Shown piece by piece: positions 25,672 to 34,887 of a DNA stretch of 47,525 bases. The notes beneath the pieces are model-generated. The model was not told the DNA's origin, made no database searches, and saw nothing but the letters and a program-made list of their open reading frames with translations. Location of the stretch: positions 1 through 47,525 of the forward strand of contig JALXBF010000130.1 in NCBI GenBank assembly GCA_026991575.1. The letters are read 5' to 3'. Both the position numbers and the translations under genes were made by a program. The first letter of the stretch is position 1; the number at the start of each line of letters is the position of its first letter. The stretch is from Planctomycetota bacterium. Lineage in GTDB: Bacteria > Planctomycetota > Planctomycetia > JALXBF01.

Positions 25672-26078
25672 GTAAAAGCACGCCCCAGAGCCAACCATGC
25701 CCGCGGTGCGTCCGGCGAACACACGCACGCTGGCCGTCAGGCAGCACCGGGCCCAGCCGAATCCACCGCCGGCGAGTCCACCCCGTGCCCACGAGCGGGT
25801 GAAACCGCTGGAGGCTGTTAGCTGACTCGGCGCTTCGCCACTGCCACAAGCCGGTGTACGCGCCGTGGACATCACCCTGGCCGCCCGCACGGCGTACTGC
25901 CCTTCCGCGGTGGATCACAGCGCACTCCCCCATCGAGCCCGCGGCCAAGCCGCCTTGCAAGCGGTCGGTCCGGACCGCGTCCAGACCAGGGGGGTATCGC
26001 CGACGCGCGTCCAGGTGCCTCTTCCGCCCGGGTCGCGCTATGATGAGTGGTTGGTTTCGTGCGCCGGACGGTGTGTCG
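25672..26078. other. Intergenic region upstream of the symporter operon
   Basis: About 400 bases between the riboswitch promoter and the symporter start. I see no convincing gene, although the symporter frame is open back to 25854 with an Arg/Pro-rich, non-homologous stretch. A 12-base palindrome CGGTCCGGACCG lies at 25966-25977; the same 12 bases occur in the riboswitch terminator. No clear promoter for the operon is visible. Confidence 0.4.
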
Positions 26079-27812
26079 ATGAGAGGTCTTGATCGATTTC
26101 CACTCAGTGCTCTCGATTACGCTGCGTTCCTCGGCTACTTCCTGCTGCTGTCGCTGGTCGGCTGGTGGGCAGGTCGGCGTGAACACGAACGGGCTGACGA
26201 CTACTTTCTGGCAGGAAAGACGCTGCCCTGGTACGTCGTCGGAAGCTCGTTTATTGCGTCGAACATCAGCACCGAGCACTTCATCGGCATGATCGGTGCC
26301 GCGTTCGTCTACGGCATTTGTGTGGCCATGGCCGAATGGGCCAACGTGCTCACGTTCTCCGTGCTTATCTGGTTGTTCATCCCCTTTCTGCTAGCTTCGG
26401 GCGTGTTCACCACCCCTGAGTACATGGAACGCCGCTTCAGCCCGGCAGTCCGACTGCTGTACGCCGCGCTGACGGTCATCAGCAACGTAGTTGCTTTCCT
26501 GGCCGCAGTGCTGTACGGCGGCGGCGTTGCGCTGCAGAACCTGTTCGGCTGGAGCCTGCCGGTGGCTGTGGTCACTGTAGCCGTTGTCGCCGGCGTGTGG
26601 GCCATCTACGGTGGCCTGCGATCCGTCGCCTGGACCGACTTCGTCACGGTCATTGTCATGGTCATCGGTGGCCTGTTGGTGACGATCCTTGGGCTCAAGA
26701 TGCTAGCGGGTCCGGACGGGTCCCTGCTAGACGGCTGGCGCGTGATGATCGAACGGAACCAGGCGCACGCGGACCCCTGGCGTGAAGCCGTCGCCCGCAA
26801 CCTGACCCATCTCGGCGCCACCGACCACTACAACCGGCTCTCCGTCATCCAACCGATCACGCATCCTGTGAACCCGTGGCCACACTTGATCTTCGGAATA
26901 TTCACCGTCAGCATCTGGTACAACGTGATCAACCAGTTCATGATCCAGCGGGTCCTGGGGGCGCGCAGCCTGTACGATGCCCGCATGGGCATCGTGCTGG
27001 CAGGCTACCTGAAAGTCCTGACACCGGCCATCGTCGTCCTACCCGGCCTGATTCTCTTCGCCGCTTACCCAGAGGTGATGCTGGGGCCGTGGGCGAAGGT
27101 CCGAGTGGAAGCGGACAAAGGCTACGTGCACATGCTTCAGACCCTCATCCCCGTCGGGCTACGCGGCCTGTTCCTGGCAGCGCTCTTCGGGGCGATCCAG
27201 TCTACGGTCAACTCGGTGCTTAACTCCACCGCCACCGTCTTCACGCTCGATATCTACAAACGCTGGTTGCACCCGACTGCAAGCCAGCGACATCTGGTCC
27301 GGGTTGGCATGGTGTCATCGGCCCTCATCCTGGCTATCTCCATCGCGCTTGCCATGGTGATTGAGCGTCTGGGAAGCGGGCTGTTCGTCTACGTGCAGAC
27401 GCTGTACGCTTTCTTTGCCCCCCCGTTTGCAGCGATCTTCCTGCTCGGATTGCTGTGGCGGCGCATCAACGGGCAGGGCGCCCTGGTCGCCGTGGTAAGC
27501 GGCTTGCTGCTGGGGATAGTCATCAAGGCGTACGTGCAATTCGCCCCGGGACATCCCCGCTGGTTGGAGCCGTATGCCATGCAGGCGCTGGTCAACTGGC
27601 TTTTCTGCCTGGCCATCTGCACCGCCGTCAGCCTGCTAACATCGCCGCCAGCGGCGGAGCAGGTCAGCGACCGGTACACGATCAACTGGTCCAAGCTGAA
27701 CCTGACGAGCGGCTTGGGAGACCGCTGGTACAAGAGCGTCGTTACCTGGTGGCTGCTGTTCGTGGCTATCATCCTGTTTCTGGTGATTTGGTTCTCGGAC
27801 CTGGTCTATTGA
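26079..27812 (+). CDS. Sodium/solute symporter (SSS family)
   Basis: 577 residues from ATG 26079; ATG 26040 or 26043 would add about 13 residues. I prefer 26079 because the first helix follows directly ([20 protein letters not shown]). Around 14 membrane helices are visible. SSS marks include [25 protein letters not shown], with the Ser/Asn of the sodium site, then [10 protein letters not shown] and a later [25 protein letters not shown] (key: [13 protein letters not shown]). It should import a sugar, sugar acid or related solute with sodium. It heads a four-gene operon with an enolase-superfamily dehydratase and a DHDPS-family lyase, which favours a sugar-acid substrate; that is inference. 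Confidence 0.9.
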   Translation: MRGLDRFPLSALDYAAFLGYFLLLSLVGWWAGRREHERADDYFLAGKTLPWYVVGSSFIASNISTEHFIGMIGAAFVYGICVAMAEWANVLTFSVLIWLFIPFLLASGVFTTPEYMERRFSPAVRLLYAALTVISNVVAFLAAVLYGGGVALQNLFGWSLPVAVVTVAVVAGVWAIYGGLRSVAWTDFVTVIVMVIGGLLVTILGLKMLAGPDGSLLDGWRVMIERNQAHADPWREAVARNLTHLGATDHYNRLSVIQPITHPVNPWPHLIFGIFTVSIWYNVINQFMIQRVLGARSLYDARMGIVLAGYLKVLTPAIVVLPGLILFAAYPEVMLGPWAKVRVEADKGYVHMLQTLIPVGLRGLFLAALFGAIQSTVNSVLNSTATVFTLDIYKRWLHPTASQRHLVRVGMVSSALILAISIALAMVIERLGSGLFVYVQTLYAFFAPPFAAIFLLGLLWRRINGQGALVAVVSGLLLGIVIKAYVQFAPGHPRWLEPYAMQALVNWLFCLAICTAVSLLTSPPAAEQVSDRYTINWSKLNLTSGLGDRWYKSVVTWWLLFVAIILFLVIWFSDLVY

Positions 27813-27834
27813 GGCAAACGCGGACGGAAACAGC

Positions 27835-29013
27835 ATGCGGATCGAACGGATTGAAACACTGGTCTGCCACGCCCGAATGCGGAACTGGGTGTTTGTGAAG
27901 GTCCTGACCAGTGAGCCTGGCCTGGTGGGCTGGGGTGAGGCAACACTGGAGTGGCACACACGCTCAGTGCTGGGCGCAATTGACGATCTGGCCACGCTGA
28001 TCGTGGGCGAAGATCCTTGCCGAGTCGAGCACGTCTGGCAGATGATGTGGCGGCAACACTTCTGGCACGGCTCGGGCATCGTGCGCGCGACGGCCATCTC
28101 CGGCATCGATATCGCTCTCTGGGACATCGTTGGCAAGGTGCACGGGGTACCGTGCCATCGGCTCTGGGGGGGACCGGTTCGTGACCGGATCCGGCTGTAC
28201 TGTCACCTGGGCGGCGGCCACATGGAGGACTTCTACGAGACACCGGTTGAGGAAGCGAACCGGTTCGCGGAGCTGGCACGCCAGGCGGTTAGCGAGGGGT
28301 TTACGGCGTTCAAGGCTATGGCCGTCCCGCCCACTCTGCCGCTGGAGGGTCTTGCGCCGGTGCGCGCCGCAGAACGCTGCGTTGCGGCCATGCGCGACGC
28401 GGTGGGCGAAGCCGTCGACATCATGGTCGACTGCCATGCGCGACCGTCGCCGGCGATGGGCATGCAGTTTGCCAAAGCACTGGAACCGTACGGGCTATTC
28501 TTCCTGGAAGAACCATGCTGGCCCGAAGCGCGCGACGGCCTGCGCGCGATTCGGCAAGCCGTGCGCACACCAATTGCCACCGGCGAACGCCTCACCAGCC
28601 TGTACCAGTTTCGCGATCTGTTCGCCGCTGGGGCATGCGATGTATGCCAGTTGGATCTAACCCACTGCGGTGGCTTCACGGGCGCCCGGCGGATCGCGGC
28701 CCTGGCCGAAGCGTACCGCATCGCCCTGGCCCCCCACAACCCCCAGGGGCCAATCAGCACGGCAGCAACGCTGGAATTCGGCTTCGCCGAACCATCGTTT
28801 GTGATCTGCGAGAGCGTGCACCGGGACGTCCCATGGCGCGAGGACGTCGTGCAGGTCGGCTACCACGTTGACCCGAAGAGCCGCACGGTGACCGCCAACA
28901 CGCTCCCCGGCATCGGCGTGACGGTCAACGAAGAAGAGATACGCAAGCATCCGTTCCAGCAGGAACTGTTGCAGCGCGTCTTCTATCGGGACGGCAGCGT
29001 GGGAGATTGGTAA
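27835..29013 (+). CDS. Mandelate racemase/muconate lactonizing family dehydratase, DgoD-like
   Basis: 392 residues, 22 bases after the symporter. It has the enolase-superfamily capping domain ([12 protein letters not shown]) and barrel. Metal ligands are D199 in MVDCHAR, E225 in FFLEEPC and E251 in ATGERLTS. H201 in the Asp-x-His pair and H301 in APHNPQGP match the two catalytic His of galactonate dehydratase. The expected reaction is loss of water from a sugar acid (for example D-galactonate or an epimer) to a 2-keto-3-deoxy acid. The operon partner of the DHDPS family could cleave such a product. The exact sugar cannot be read from sequence. Confidence 0.9.
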   Translation: MRIERIETLVCHARMRNWVFVKVLTSEPGLVGWGEATLEWHTRSVLGAIDDLATLIVGEDPCRVEHVWQMMWRQHFWHGSGIVRATAISGIDIALWDIVGKVHGVPCHRLWGGPVRDRIRLYCHLGGGHMEDFYETPVEEANRFAELARQAVSEGFTAFKAMAVPPTLPLEGLAPVRAAERCVAAMRDAVGEAVDIMVDCHARPSPAMGMQFAKALEPYGLFFLEEPCWPEARDGLRAIRQAVRTPIATGERLTSLYQFRDLFAAGACDVCQLDLTHCGGFTGARRIAALAEAYRIALAPHNPQGPISTAATLEFGFAEPSFVICESVHRDVPWREDVVQVGYHVDPKSRTVTANTLPGIGVTVNEEEIRKHPFQQELLQRVFYRDGSVGDW

Positions 29014-29015
29014 CC

Positions 29016-30407
29016 GTGAACCAGCCGCGTCCATTGCAATGGACCCACCCTGGCTGTCTTGCTGAGATCGGACTCGCCTCGGCAGACATCACGCCTCCTG
29101 TAGGCATCTACTGCCGTAACTGGGGTGCCGCCCGGCACGACCGCGCCGGAGCGGTCCACCGTCGCCTACAGCTGAACGCGCTCGTCCTCCGCGACAACCG
29201 GGGCCACGAGCTGGCGCTGGTCGAAGGAGACTTGAGCTGGTGGCGCGACCTGGAGAGCTGGTACCGGTTCCGCAACGCTGTGCTGGAGGCCACGGGTCTG
29301 GCTGAGGACCGCTTCCTCTTCGCGCTCAGTCACTCACACGCTTCACCACCGCTGACCTACAGCCCCCCCAAAGCCCCCGGCGCCGACTTGCTTCTGCAAT
29401 GGATGACCTACCTGGAGCAAACCACCGTGGCACTCATCCAGCAGGCGCGTCGCGCGCTGCAGCCTTCACTGCTCGACTGGCACTATGGTCGCTGCCTGCT
29501 GGCGCAGAACCGTGACTTGCGGTTGCCGGGAACAGAGCAGTTCGTGTGCGGGTTTAACCCGCTCGCCAGTCCAGGGGATGAGACGCTGCTGGTCGGCCGG
29601 GTGACCGAACCTGACGGCCGACTGCGCGCGGTGCTGGTCAACTACGCCTGCCACCCGACCACGTTGGCGTTCGAGAACCGTGCCGTCAGTCCGGACTTCG
29701 TCGGTGCCATGCGCGACCGGCTCACCGCCACGCTGCGCGTTCCGGTGCTCTTCTTACAGGGCTGCTCGGGAGAACTCGCCCCGCGATACCAATACACCGC
29801 TGATCCAACCGTAGCGGATCGTCACGGAGATCAGCTTGCGTACGCGGCGCTGGCAACCCTGGCCGACATGGAACCGGCCGGCCAGTCGCTGTGCTACCAG
29901 GGTATGGTCGAATCCGGTGCACCGCTGGCCATCTGGCAGCACCGACAACATGAGCCGCCAAGCCAACTCGACTACCGGCGGCTCCTCGTCGAGCTCCCGC
30001 TCAAAGAGCTGCCCACCGTGGCGGAACTGTCCGCAGCATTACGGCAGGAACGGGACCGGGTACGGAACGAGCGGCTGCGGCGCAAGCTGAAACTGAGGCA
30101 GTCGCTAGGCGATGGCGCAAGCTGGCAGCTGCCGGTTTACCTGTGGCGCACCGGTGAGACGTACTGGGTCAGCACGATGGCCGAAGCGTATAGCTTGCTT
30201 CAGCGGATGCTGCGCGCAGCATTCCCCGCCCGGGCCGTCGTGTGCATAAACCTGGCCAACGGTTCGATCGGCTATCTGCCGCCCGAGGGCCTGTACGACC
30301 GACGGCTATACCAGGTGGAGCAAACCCCGTTCGCGCCCGGCTCGCTAGAGCGCATCATCGAAGCCGCTACGGAAGCGCTGCGACACTGGGAAGAGCAAGA
30401 CCTCTAG
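29016..30407 (+). CDS. Neutral/alkaline non-lysosomal ceramidase-like protein
   Basis: 463 residues from GTG 29016, two bases after the dehydratase stop, with gggag upstream; a TTG at 29007 would overlap that stop. The N-terminal domain fits the neutral-ceramidase family: IGLASADITPPVGIY near 18-32, LALVEGDLSWW near 66-76, FALSHSHASPP with H106 and H108 as probable zinc ligands, and VNYACHPTTLAFENR. The C-terminal immunoglobulin-like domain of true ceramidases is absent, as in many bacterial relatives annotated only by this domain. I see no signal peptide. In a sugar-acid operon it more likely hydrolyses an amide or ester of the imported compound than ceramide; this is inference. Confidence 0.82.
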   Translation: MNQPRPLQWTHPGCLAEIGLASADITPPVGIYCRNWGAARHDRAGAVHRRLQLNALVLRDNRGHELALVEGDLSWWRDLESWYRFRNAVLEATGLAEDRFLFALSHSHASPPLTYSPPKAPGADLLLQWMTYLEQTTVALIQQARRALQPSLLDWHYGRCLLAQNRDLRLPGTEQFVCGFNPLASPGDETLLVGRVTEPDGRLRAVLVNYACHPTTLAFENRAVSPDFVGAMRDRLTATLRVPVLFLQGCSGELAPRYQYTADPTVADRHGDQLAYAALATLADMEPAGQSLCYQGMVESGAPLAIWQHRQHEPPSQLDYRRLLVELPLKELPTVAELSAALRQERDRVRNERLRRKLKLRQSLGDGASWQLPVYLWRTGETYWVSTMAEAYSLLQRMLRAAFPARAVVCINLANGSIGYLPPEGLYDRRLYQVEQTPFAPGSLERIIEAATEALRHWEEQDL

Positions 30408-30456
30408 CAGCAGACACAGCTGCGGACCGAAACGTGCAGTCGTGAGGTGAGCCGCC

Positions 30457-31368
30457 GTGACCGAGTCGCTTGCGGGCGTCCTGGCCGTGGTGCAGACTCC
30501 ATTCCACGACGATGAAACCATCGACTGGGCTACCCTGCGCGAAGAGGTTGAGTGGATCTTCAACCAGGGTGCTGACGGTGTTGTGGCCGCAATGGTTTCC
30601 GAATGGTTGATGCTCACGGACGAAGAACGCTTGCGGTACATGGAGCACCTCGTCGCCGCAGCCGATCGTCGCGGCGCGGTCGTGGTCAGCGTCGGCGCCG
30701 AGTGGACGGGCTCTGCCGTTCGGCTGGCCAAAGCTGCAGAAAAGGTGGGCTGCACGGCAGTTATGGCCATTCCCCCCGTGTCGCGCGGGCTGCCAGTCCA
30801 TGCGGTGCTTGACTACTACCGCGCCATCGCAGACGCCACCACTCTGCCGCTCATCGTCCAGGACGCCTCCTCGTACGTGGGATCGGCCTTACCGATTGAA
30901 GCCATGGCACAACTCGTTGACGACTACGGGCCCGAGAAGATCCTGTTCAAGCCGGAGGCAATGCCGCTAGGCCCAAACTTCTCCGCGCTGCGCGATCGGA
31001 CCGCAGGCCGTGCACGCATCTTCGACGGATCTGGCGGCATCGCCCTGGTGGATACGTTCCGGCGTGGGATCGTGGGCACGATGCCAGGGGCCGACTTGCT
31101 GAGGGGCATCGTGCCGCTGTGGCAAGCCCTGCGCCAAGGGGATGAGGCACGGGTCTATCGGATTGCCGGCCCGCTTTGCCAGCTCGTGGCCCTGCAGATG
31201 CAGGCAGGACTGTACGGTTTCCTGGCAATCGAAAAGTACCTGCTCGTCAAACAGGGCGTCTTCCGCTCGACACGATGCCGCAGCCCTGTGAGCTGGGAAC
31301 TCGACCGGGAAACGGCCCGCGAGGTGGACCGGCTGTTCGAATGGCTGCTGGCAGCGGCCGCGCCGTAG
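30457..31368 (+). CDS. Dihydrodipicolinate synthase-family lyase with altered active site
   Basis: 303 residues from GTG 30457, with gaggtga six bases upstream. The (beta/alpha)8 fold of DapA/NanA/KDG aldolase is visible: GVLAVVQTPFHDDETIDW, then EEVEWIFNQGADGVV, and a Schiff-base Lys at about K165 in ILFKPEA. Two usual features are missing: the GTTGE substrate loop reads AAMVSEW, and the Tyr of the YNxPxR segment reads VQDASSY. It is therefore not lysine-biosynthetic DapA. It probably cleaves or dehydrates a keto-deoxy sugar acid made by the dehydratase upstream. It closes the operon that starts with the symporter. Confidence 0.85.
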   Translation: MTESLAGVLAVVQTPFHDDETIDWATLREEVEWIFNQGADGVVAAMVSEWLMLTDEERLRYMEHLVAAADRRGAVVVSVGAEWTGSAVRLAKAAEKVGCTAVMAIPPVSRGLPVHAVLDYYRAIADATTLPLIVQDASSYVGSALPIEAMAQLVDDYGPEKILFKPEAMPLGPNFSALRDRTAGRARIFDGSGGIALVDTFRRGIVGTMPGADLLRGIVPLWQALRQGDEARVYRIAGPLCQLVALQMQAGLYGFLAIEKYLLVKQGVFRSTRCRSPVSWELDRETAREVDRLFEWLLAAAAP

Positions 31369-31373
31369 CTTGT

Positions 31374-31379
31374 TACAAT
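31374..31379 (+). promoter_or_regulatory. Possible -10 element upstream of the 505-residue hypothetical gene
   Basis: TACAAT at 31374-31379, 45 bases before ATG 31424. No -35 match is present at 16-18 bases, so this is a weak call. Confidence 0.25.
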
Positions 31380-31423
31380 GGCCCAGGCGGCAACGCAGCT
31401 TCAGCGATCTTTGGCTCCACACC

Positions 31424-32941
31424 ATGGGGCGGCAGTTCGTCTGGATAGCGGTCATCCTGTTGTTGGCTGTGTTCCTGCTGGTGTTACAGCCATGGACATG
31501 GCCAGTGGCACTTCCCTCGGTGTCAGAACCACTGCCACCGGCCAGGCTGCTTCTGCAGCCACCCGCTCGGCCGGGAACCCTGCCAGGCGAGATCGCGCGA
31601 CTGTGTCGCGATCACAGGCAGCTGCTTGAGAAAGCAACGTTCGGCCCGGATGAGATCGACGAGAACCTGCCGGACCGCCAGAGTAAGGAGCGCTGGCTGG
31701 CGGAGGCCGACACGGTGGCCGATGAGCTGCAAGCGGCGCTTGAGGCAGAGGACGGCGTCTGGCCTGCGATGTGGACAGACGCAGCCGAAGTGAACGCGGA
31801 AGACCTTATTCGGCACACGAGAAGTCTGACGCGGTGCCTGCTCGTGGCTGCAGCGATACGCACGGAGAGGACCGAGTTCGAGGAAGCCCTACGTTACTAC
31901 CTGCTGTGCATACAGCTTGGCTGTCGCCTCAACCGTGGCGCAACGGCGCTGTGGAGTGCAGTCGGTGGGGCCGTGGAAGCAGTAGCCCAGCGAGGCCTGC
32001 TGCAATGGATGAGTCACCCGGAGCTTGATGAGCGTTTGCTCCGTGGGGCGATCGCGAAGCTGCGCCATGTCGGGACGTGCGGGTCGTGGCGTGAGGTGCT
32101 CCGCTGGGAGTATGCCGCTCAGCGTACCCTGTTGATGAACCCGCCAGGCATCAGCCGGCTCCAGCGGTTCCTGCTTTCCTCGGCAGGCGCCATCGGTCAC
32201 AGGCCATTGTCGATCCTGGCAGCACTCATCCATGATGCCAGCCACTGGGAGGAGTTGTCCTACCGGTCGCTGTGGCTGGAGAAGTGGGGAACAAGCGGGC
32301 CTGGGGTACAGCCACGCGTGCCCGGCTTGACTCTGTCACGCCGGGATCTGGACTACGTGGTCAGCAAGCACAGCCTTATCGCTGCAACGCCCAAGCAGCT
32401 GCGGAAACTACTGAGAGCAATGTTCCGACGGCGCGGATACCGACGAATTACTCTGCTGCGGCTCGCTGCCCATGCGGAGCGGAGGCGGACAGGGAACTGG
32501 CCAGTGCACTTTGGCCCGGCCGTGCTGGAGCGATACGAGTTACCCACTTCGGTCGTCGAGGACCCGTTCGTACCGCAGCGGGTGATGTATTTCGGGAATC
32601 GCACACAGCTGCTTGCCGCCGCAGAACGGGTAGCTCGCCTGCAGCGCTGGCCGCTGATTCCCGCAAGGGCGGTCGATCGGTTGCGCACGTTGCTGGAGAA
32701 TTATCCCGACGGTGAGCCGCTCTGCTGGCTGCCGTTGAGCGCCGACCTTAGCAAAGAACTACCGCCTGACCTGCGGTCGCTGCGCTGGACGCTGTTCGCG
32801 TTCACACCGCGCGGCGCTCAGTCCCTGGACGATGCCGCGACAGAGAAGGCGGCCGAGGCACCGCCTTCTGATGACGTCGCCCCCGGGAACGGCACACAGC
32901 AAACTGCGCCAGAACCGCGGCAACAGCCCGCCCCACGCTAG
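31424..32941 (+). CDS. Hypothetical single-span membrane protein
   Basis: 505 residues from ATG 31424; the frame is open to 31370 but the first helix starts right after this ATG (FVWIAVILLLAVFLLVLQPW, residues about 5-24). The rest is soluble and helical, with HTRSLTRCLLVAAAIRTER and EALRYYLLCIQLGCRLNRG, which resembles the alpha-helical-repeat proteins common in planctomycetes with one N-terminal anchor. The C-terminal 60 residues are Pro/Gln/Glu-rich and likely disordered. No enzyme motif is visible. It is 55 bases after the lyase, so it might be co-transcribed, or have its own weak promoter at 31374. The stop shares CTAG with a possible convergent ORF. Confidence 0.65.
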   Translation: MGRQFVWIAVILLLAVFLLVLQPWTWPVALPSVSEPLPPARLLLQPPARPGTLPGEIARLCRDHRQLLEKATFGPDEIDENLPDRQSKERWLAEADTVADELQAALEAEDGVWPAMWTDAAEVNAEDLIRHTRSLTRCLLVAAAIRTERTEFEEALRYYLLCIQLGCRLNRGATALWSAVGGAVEAVAQRGLLQWMSHPELDERLLRGAIAKLRHVGTCGSWREVLRWEYAAQRTLLMNPPGISRLQRFLLSSAGAIGHRPLSILAALIHDASHWEELSYRSLWLEKWGTSGPGVQPRVPGLTLSRRDLDYVVSKHSLIAATPKQLRKLLRAMFRRRGYRRITLLRLAAHAERRRTGNWPVHFGPAVLERYELPTSVVEDPFVPQRVMYFGNRTQLLAAAERVARLQRWPLIPARAVDRLRTLLENYPDGEPLCWLPLSADLSKELPPDLRSLRWTLFAFTPRGAQSLDDAATEKAAEAPPSDDVAPGNGTQQTAPEPRQQPAPR

Positions 32942-33444
32942 CCGGGCGTTACCTGCAGCTCAGGGAGCTCCGGCCCCGAAGCCCTACGCTCCTGCTCCTG
33001 TCCCACACCATCCGCCCCTCGCCCACCGTGACCTGGCAGTTGGCGCAGAAACCACCGAATGGCACTGTGCCACCCGCACCGGGTCGTTGAACCAAGTCGG
33101 TATGCCTCTAGCGACGGATCAACTCCATCCGCCGGGTGCCGCGCGGACCAGCGGACAAACTGCGGATCGAACAGGCCTCGGCTTCGCCGCGTGACATCGG
33201 CATCGCTCATGCCAAAGTAGCGGTCCGAACACATTGCCGAAGCAAGCGTGGTAGGCAGGTTGCCGGGAGCGTTGACCACGCGGTGGCCGGCTGACTGCTG
33301 TGCGGCTGCACGCAAGAAAGCGTCCTTTCGGTGTGCTCGATCTTGCACCGTCCGCTTAAGCGGCCGGTTTCGCACCATGACCGCAGCCTCGGCTCGTGGC
33401 CGCGCTGCTGCGGCATCTGGTCCGCCTGCAGCATACAGGAACAC
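32938..33444 (-). CDS. Possible small hypothetical protein
   Basis: An open frame of 168 codons whose stop shares the bases CTAG with the stop of the convergent gene, as two other confirmed gene pairs here do at their ends. ATG 33378 (VRNRPLKRTVQDRAHRKDAF) is another start. The translation has a mixed composition (SDRYFGMSDADVTRRSRGLF, then VRWSARHPADGVDPSLEAY) rather than pure Arg/Ala, but I recognise no family and see no good ribosome site. In high-GC DNA such a frame can arise by chance, so it is a weak call. Confidence 0.3.
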   Translation of the reverse strand: MFLYAAGGPDAAAARPRAEAAVMVRNRPLKRTVQDRAHRKDAFLRAAAQQSAGHRVVNAPGNLPTTLASAMCSDRYFGMSDADVTRRSRGLFDPQFVRWSARHPADGVDPSLEAYRLGSTTRCGWHSAIRWFLRQLPGHGGRGADGVGQEQERRASGPELPELQVTPG

Positions 33445-33737
33445 CCTACGGCCGAGTCACGCTATGGGAAACCGCCGTGCACCAACAGGCCCCGTTGCTG
33501 TGCTGAAAAACACCACTTCGGCTGGTGACACCGCGTCGGCCCCAAGAGTCGCCGTTCCGCGGGCTGGATACCGGCCTATCCGACGGCATGGCCGACCGTC
33601 GTTTCCTGTGCACTTGTGTGGTGGTTCTGCCTCATGCGGGCAGCGCGTCAGAGTCGCTACGGCGTCGGCGTTAGATGAGTGTGCATCGTGTGTTCCGCGG
33701 GACCGGTGGCGGGAACGTCGAGAAGGGGGTACGGCCG
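33445..33737. other. Intergenic region upstream of the acidic ORF
   Basis: No family-like coding frame. A small hairpin CACCA-cttcggc-TGGTG lies at about 33508-33524. The G/C level drops somewhat toward 33700. No promoter pair stands out. Confidence 0.3.
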
Positions 33738-34313
33738 ATGGCAAGCGTTTCAGGTGTGATGGCCATGCGAAGTGATCAGGCAGAGCGATTCACGGGATGC
33801 GAAGCTGAGCGTCATGGGGTTGCTTGTATGCCGGGGTGGACTGTGCTCCAACAACCACACCGAGCGGCCGGCTGGGCAGCCGTCTTGCTCGATGGGCAGC
33901 GCTGGATACCGGAGTTTGTCATCAGCCCCTGCAAGCTTCCTCCAGAGCTGTCGCCGACCGGATTGCCCGAGCAGACCGAGCTTTCTACCGAGCGATCTCT
34001 CAGCACGAACGCCCGGGGGCGATGGCAGAACGGTCCTGTCGCGGAAGGTGACCGGGACGATTGGTGGTGGGAGGACGATGAGCCGCTAGAGGAGGAACCG
34101 TTCGAGTGGCCAGAGGAAGAGGATGATACGGAAGAGTGGGGTCATGGTGAGCTGGACCCTTACGAGGAAGACGATACGGACGCTGGCTGGGACGATCTGG
34201 ATGATCCGTGGGAAGCATGGGAGCACGCGGTGGGGGATCGCTTTGATTGGGAGGAGGAGCGGATCGAACGGTACGAAGCGGATCCCCAGCAATGGGAAGA
34301 AGATTGGGCTTAG
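33738..34313 (+). CDS. Hypothetical acidic, Trp-rich protein
   Basis: 191 residues from ATG 33738, with agaagggggt upstream at good spacing. The first 100 residues are mixed and unassigned. From about 107 to the end the protein is dominated by Asp, Glu and Trp (DDWWWEDDEPLEEEPFEWPE), with 11 Trp in the last 83 residues and the end QQWEEDW-A. Such composition is unlikely by chance in GC-rich DNA and argues for a real gene, although no homologue is recognised. It has no membrane helix. The tail recalls, more weakly, the acidic stretch of the RTX-like protein. It stands alone in a gene-poor stretch. Confidence 0.5.
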   Translation: MASVSGVMAMRSDQAERFTGCEAERHGVACMPGWTVLQQPHRAAGWAAVLLDGQRWIPEFVISPCKLPPELSPTGLPEQTELSTERSLSTNARGRWQNGPVAEGDRDDWWWEDDEPLEEEPFEWPEEEDDTEEWGHGELDPYEEDDTDAGWDDLDDPWEAWEHAVGDRFDWEEERIERYEADPQQWEEDWA

Positions 34314-34389
34314 TCCGGATTAGCTGCTTTGGTCGGGTGCTGTTGGTGGGACCGGTACGAAGCCGGGATTGGGACATGTGCTGCTGGAG

Positions 34390-34483
34390 CTGTGCTTGTG
34401 TCGGCACAGAAACGGAGCCCGGCGGTTCGCCGCCGCGTGTCACCTGCCTCTCCCTCAGGCGCACGGGTCGGCCCGCCGGGCTC
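34390..34483 (+). ncRNA. Candidate structured RNA element (unknown class)
   Basis: A short hairpin (CTGTGC 34390-34395 with GCACAG 34404-34409) is followed by an 11-pair perfect helix joining 34415-34425 to 34473-34483. Inside lie a two-part helix CGTG/CACG (34436-34439 with 34462-34465) and GCCT/AGGC (34446-34449 with 34457-34460). A competing local stem GGCGG-TTCG-CCGCC also exists. It matches no riboswitch I know. High G/C makes chance pairing easier, so I give modest confidence. Confidence 0.35.
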
Positions 34484-34887
34484 GCGTCTCCTTCGGCGCA
34501 GGGTGCAACACGCACGCGGTGCTGTGCAAAGGGTATGCCGTTTGGCGCGGTTGGCCGAACGCCCTGCTGCCGGAGCACTTATGGAACGCTCGCCGACGTG
34601 TGCCCGAACGCCGGCGCGCTTAACAGGCAACGACTGCACAGAGAATAGGCACGCGGGCAGAGGACGCCTGAGACAGACCGCGTCAGTGGGCCTGCCTCGG
34701 GATGCAGAAGCGAGTTACTGGAGGGCTCGCGAGATCGGCGGTTCAGCGCACCTCGGACTGCACAAGAAAAAAGCAGACGACCGCGCACGCGTTCAGCACA
34801 CGGCAGCCGAGCTGTCGTGACGGCGCCGCCTTGGTGCCATTAACCACCTTCTTTATTTCGGGTTGCGCCGACAGCTCAGAAATCATA
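34484..34887. other. Rest of the gene-poor stretch before nitrite reductase
   Basis: I see no reliable gene. The nitrite reductase frame is open back to 34702 but that part has no family similarity. An A/T-richer patch (ttaaccaccttctttatttcg, about 34840-34860 in pieces) may hold the promoter of the nitrite genes, but no consensus pair is clear. Confidence 0.3.

Noticed and set aside
33255-33275. ggcaggttgccgggagc, like the 3' end of a GEMM-I aptamer
   Set aside because: The conserved GGCAAACC and GGGACGCAAAGCC parts are missing upstream, so no second riboswitch is called.
33248-33775. Plus-strand open frame of about 175 codons
   Set aside because: Arg/Ala/Ser-rich, no ribosome site, and it overlaps the better supported acidic ORF in another frame.
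34668-34673. CTGAGA string, as in TPP riboswitches
   Set aside because: The partner segment (ACCTGATCTGG-like) and the remaining helices are missing.
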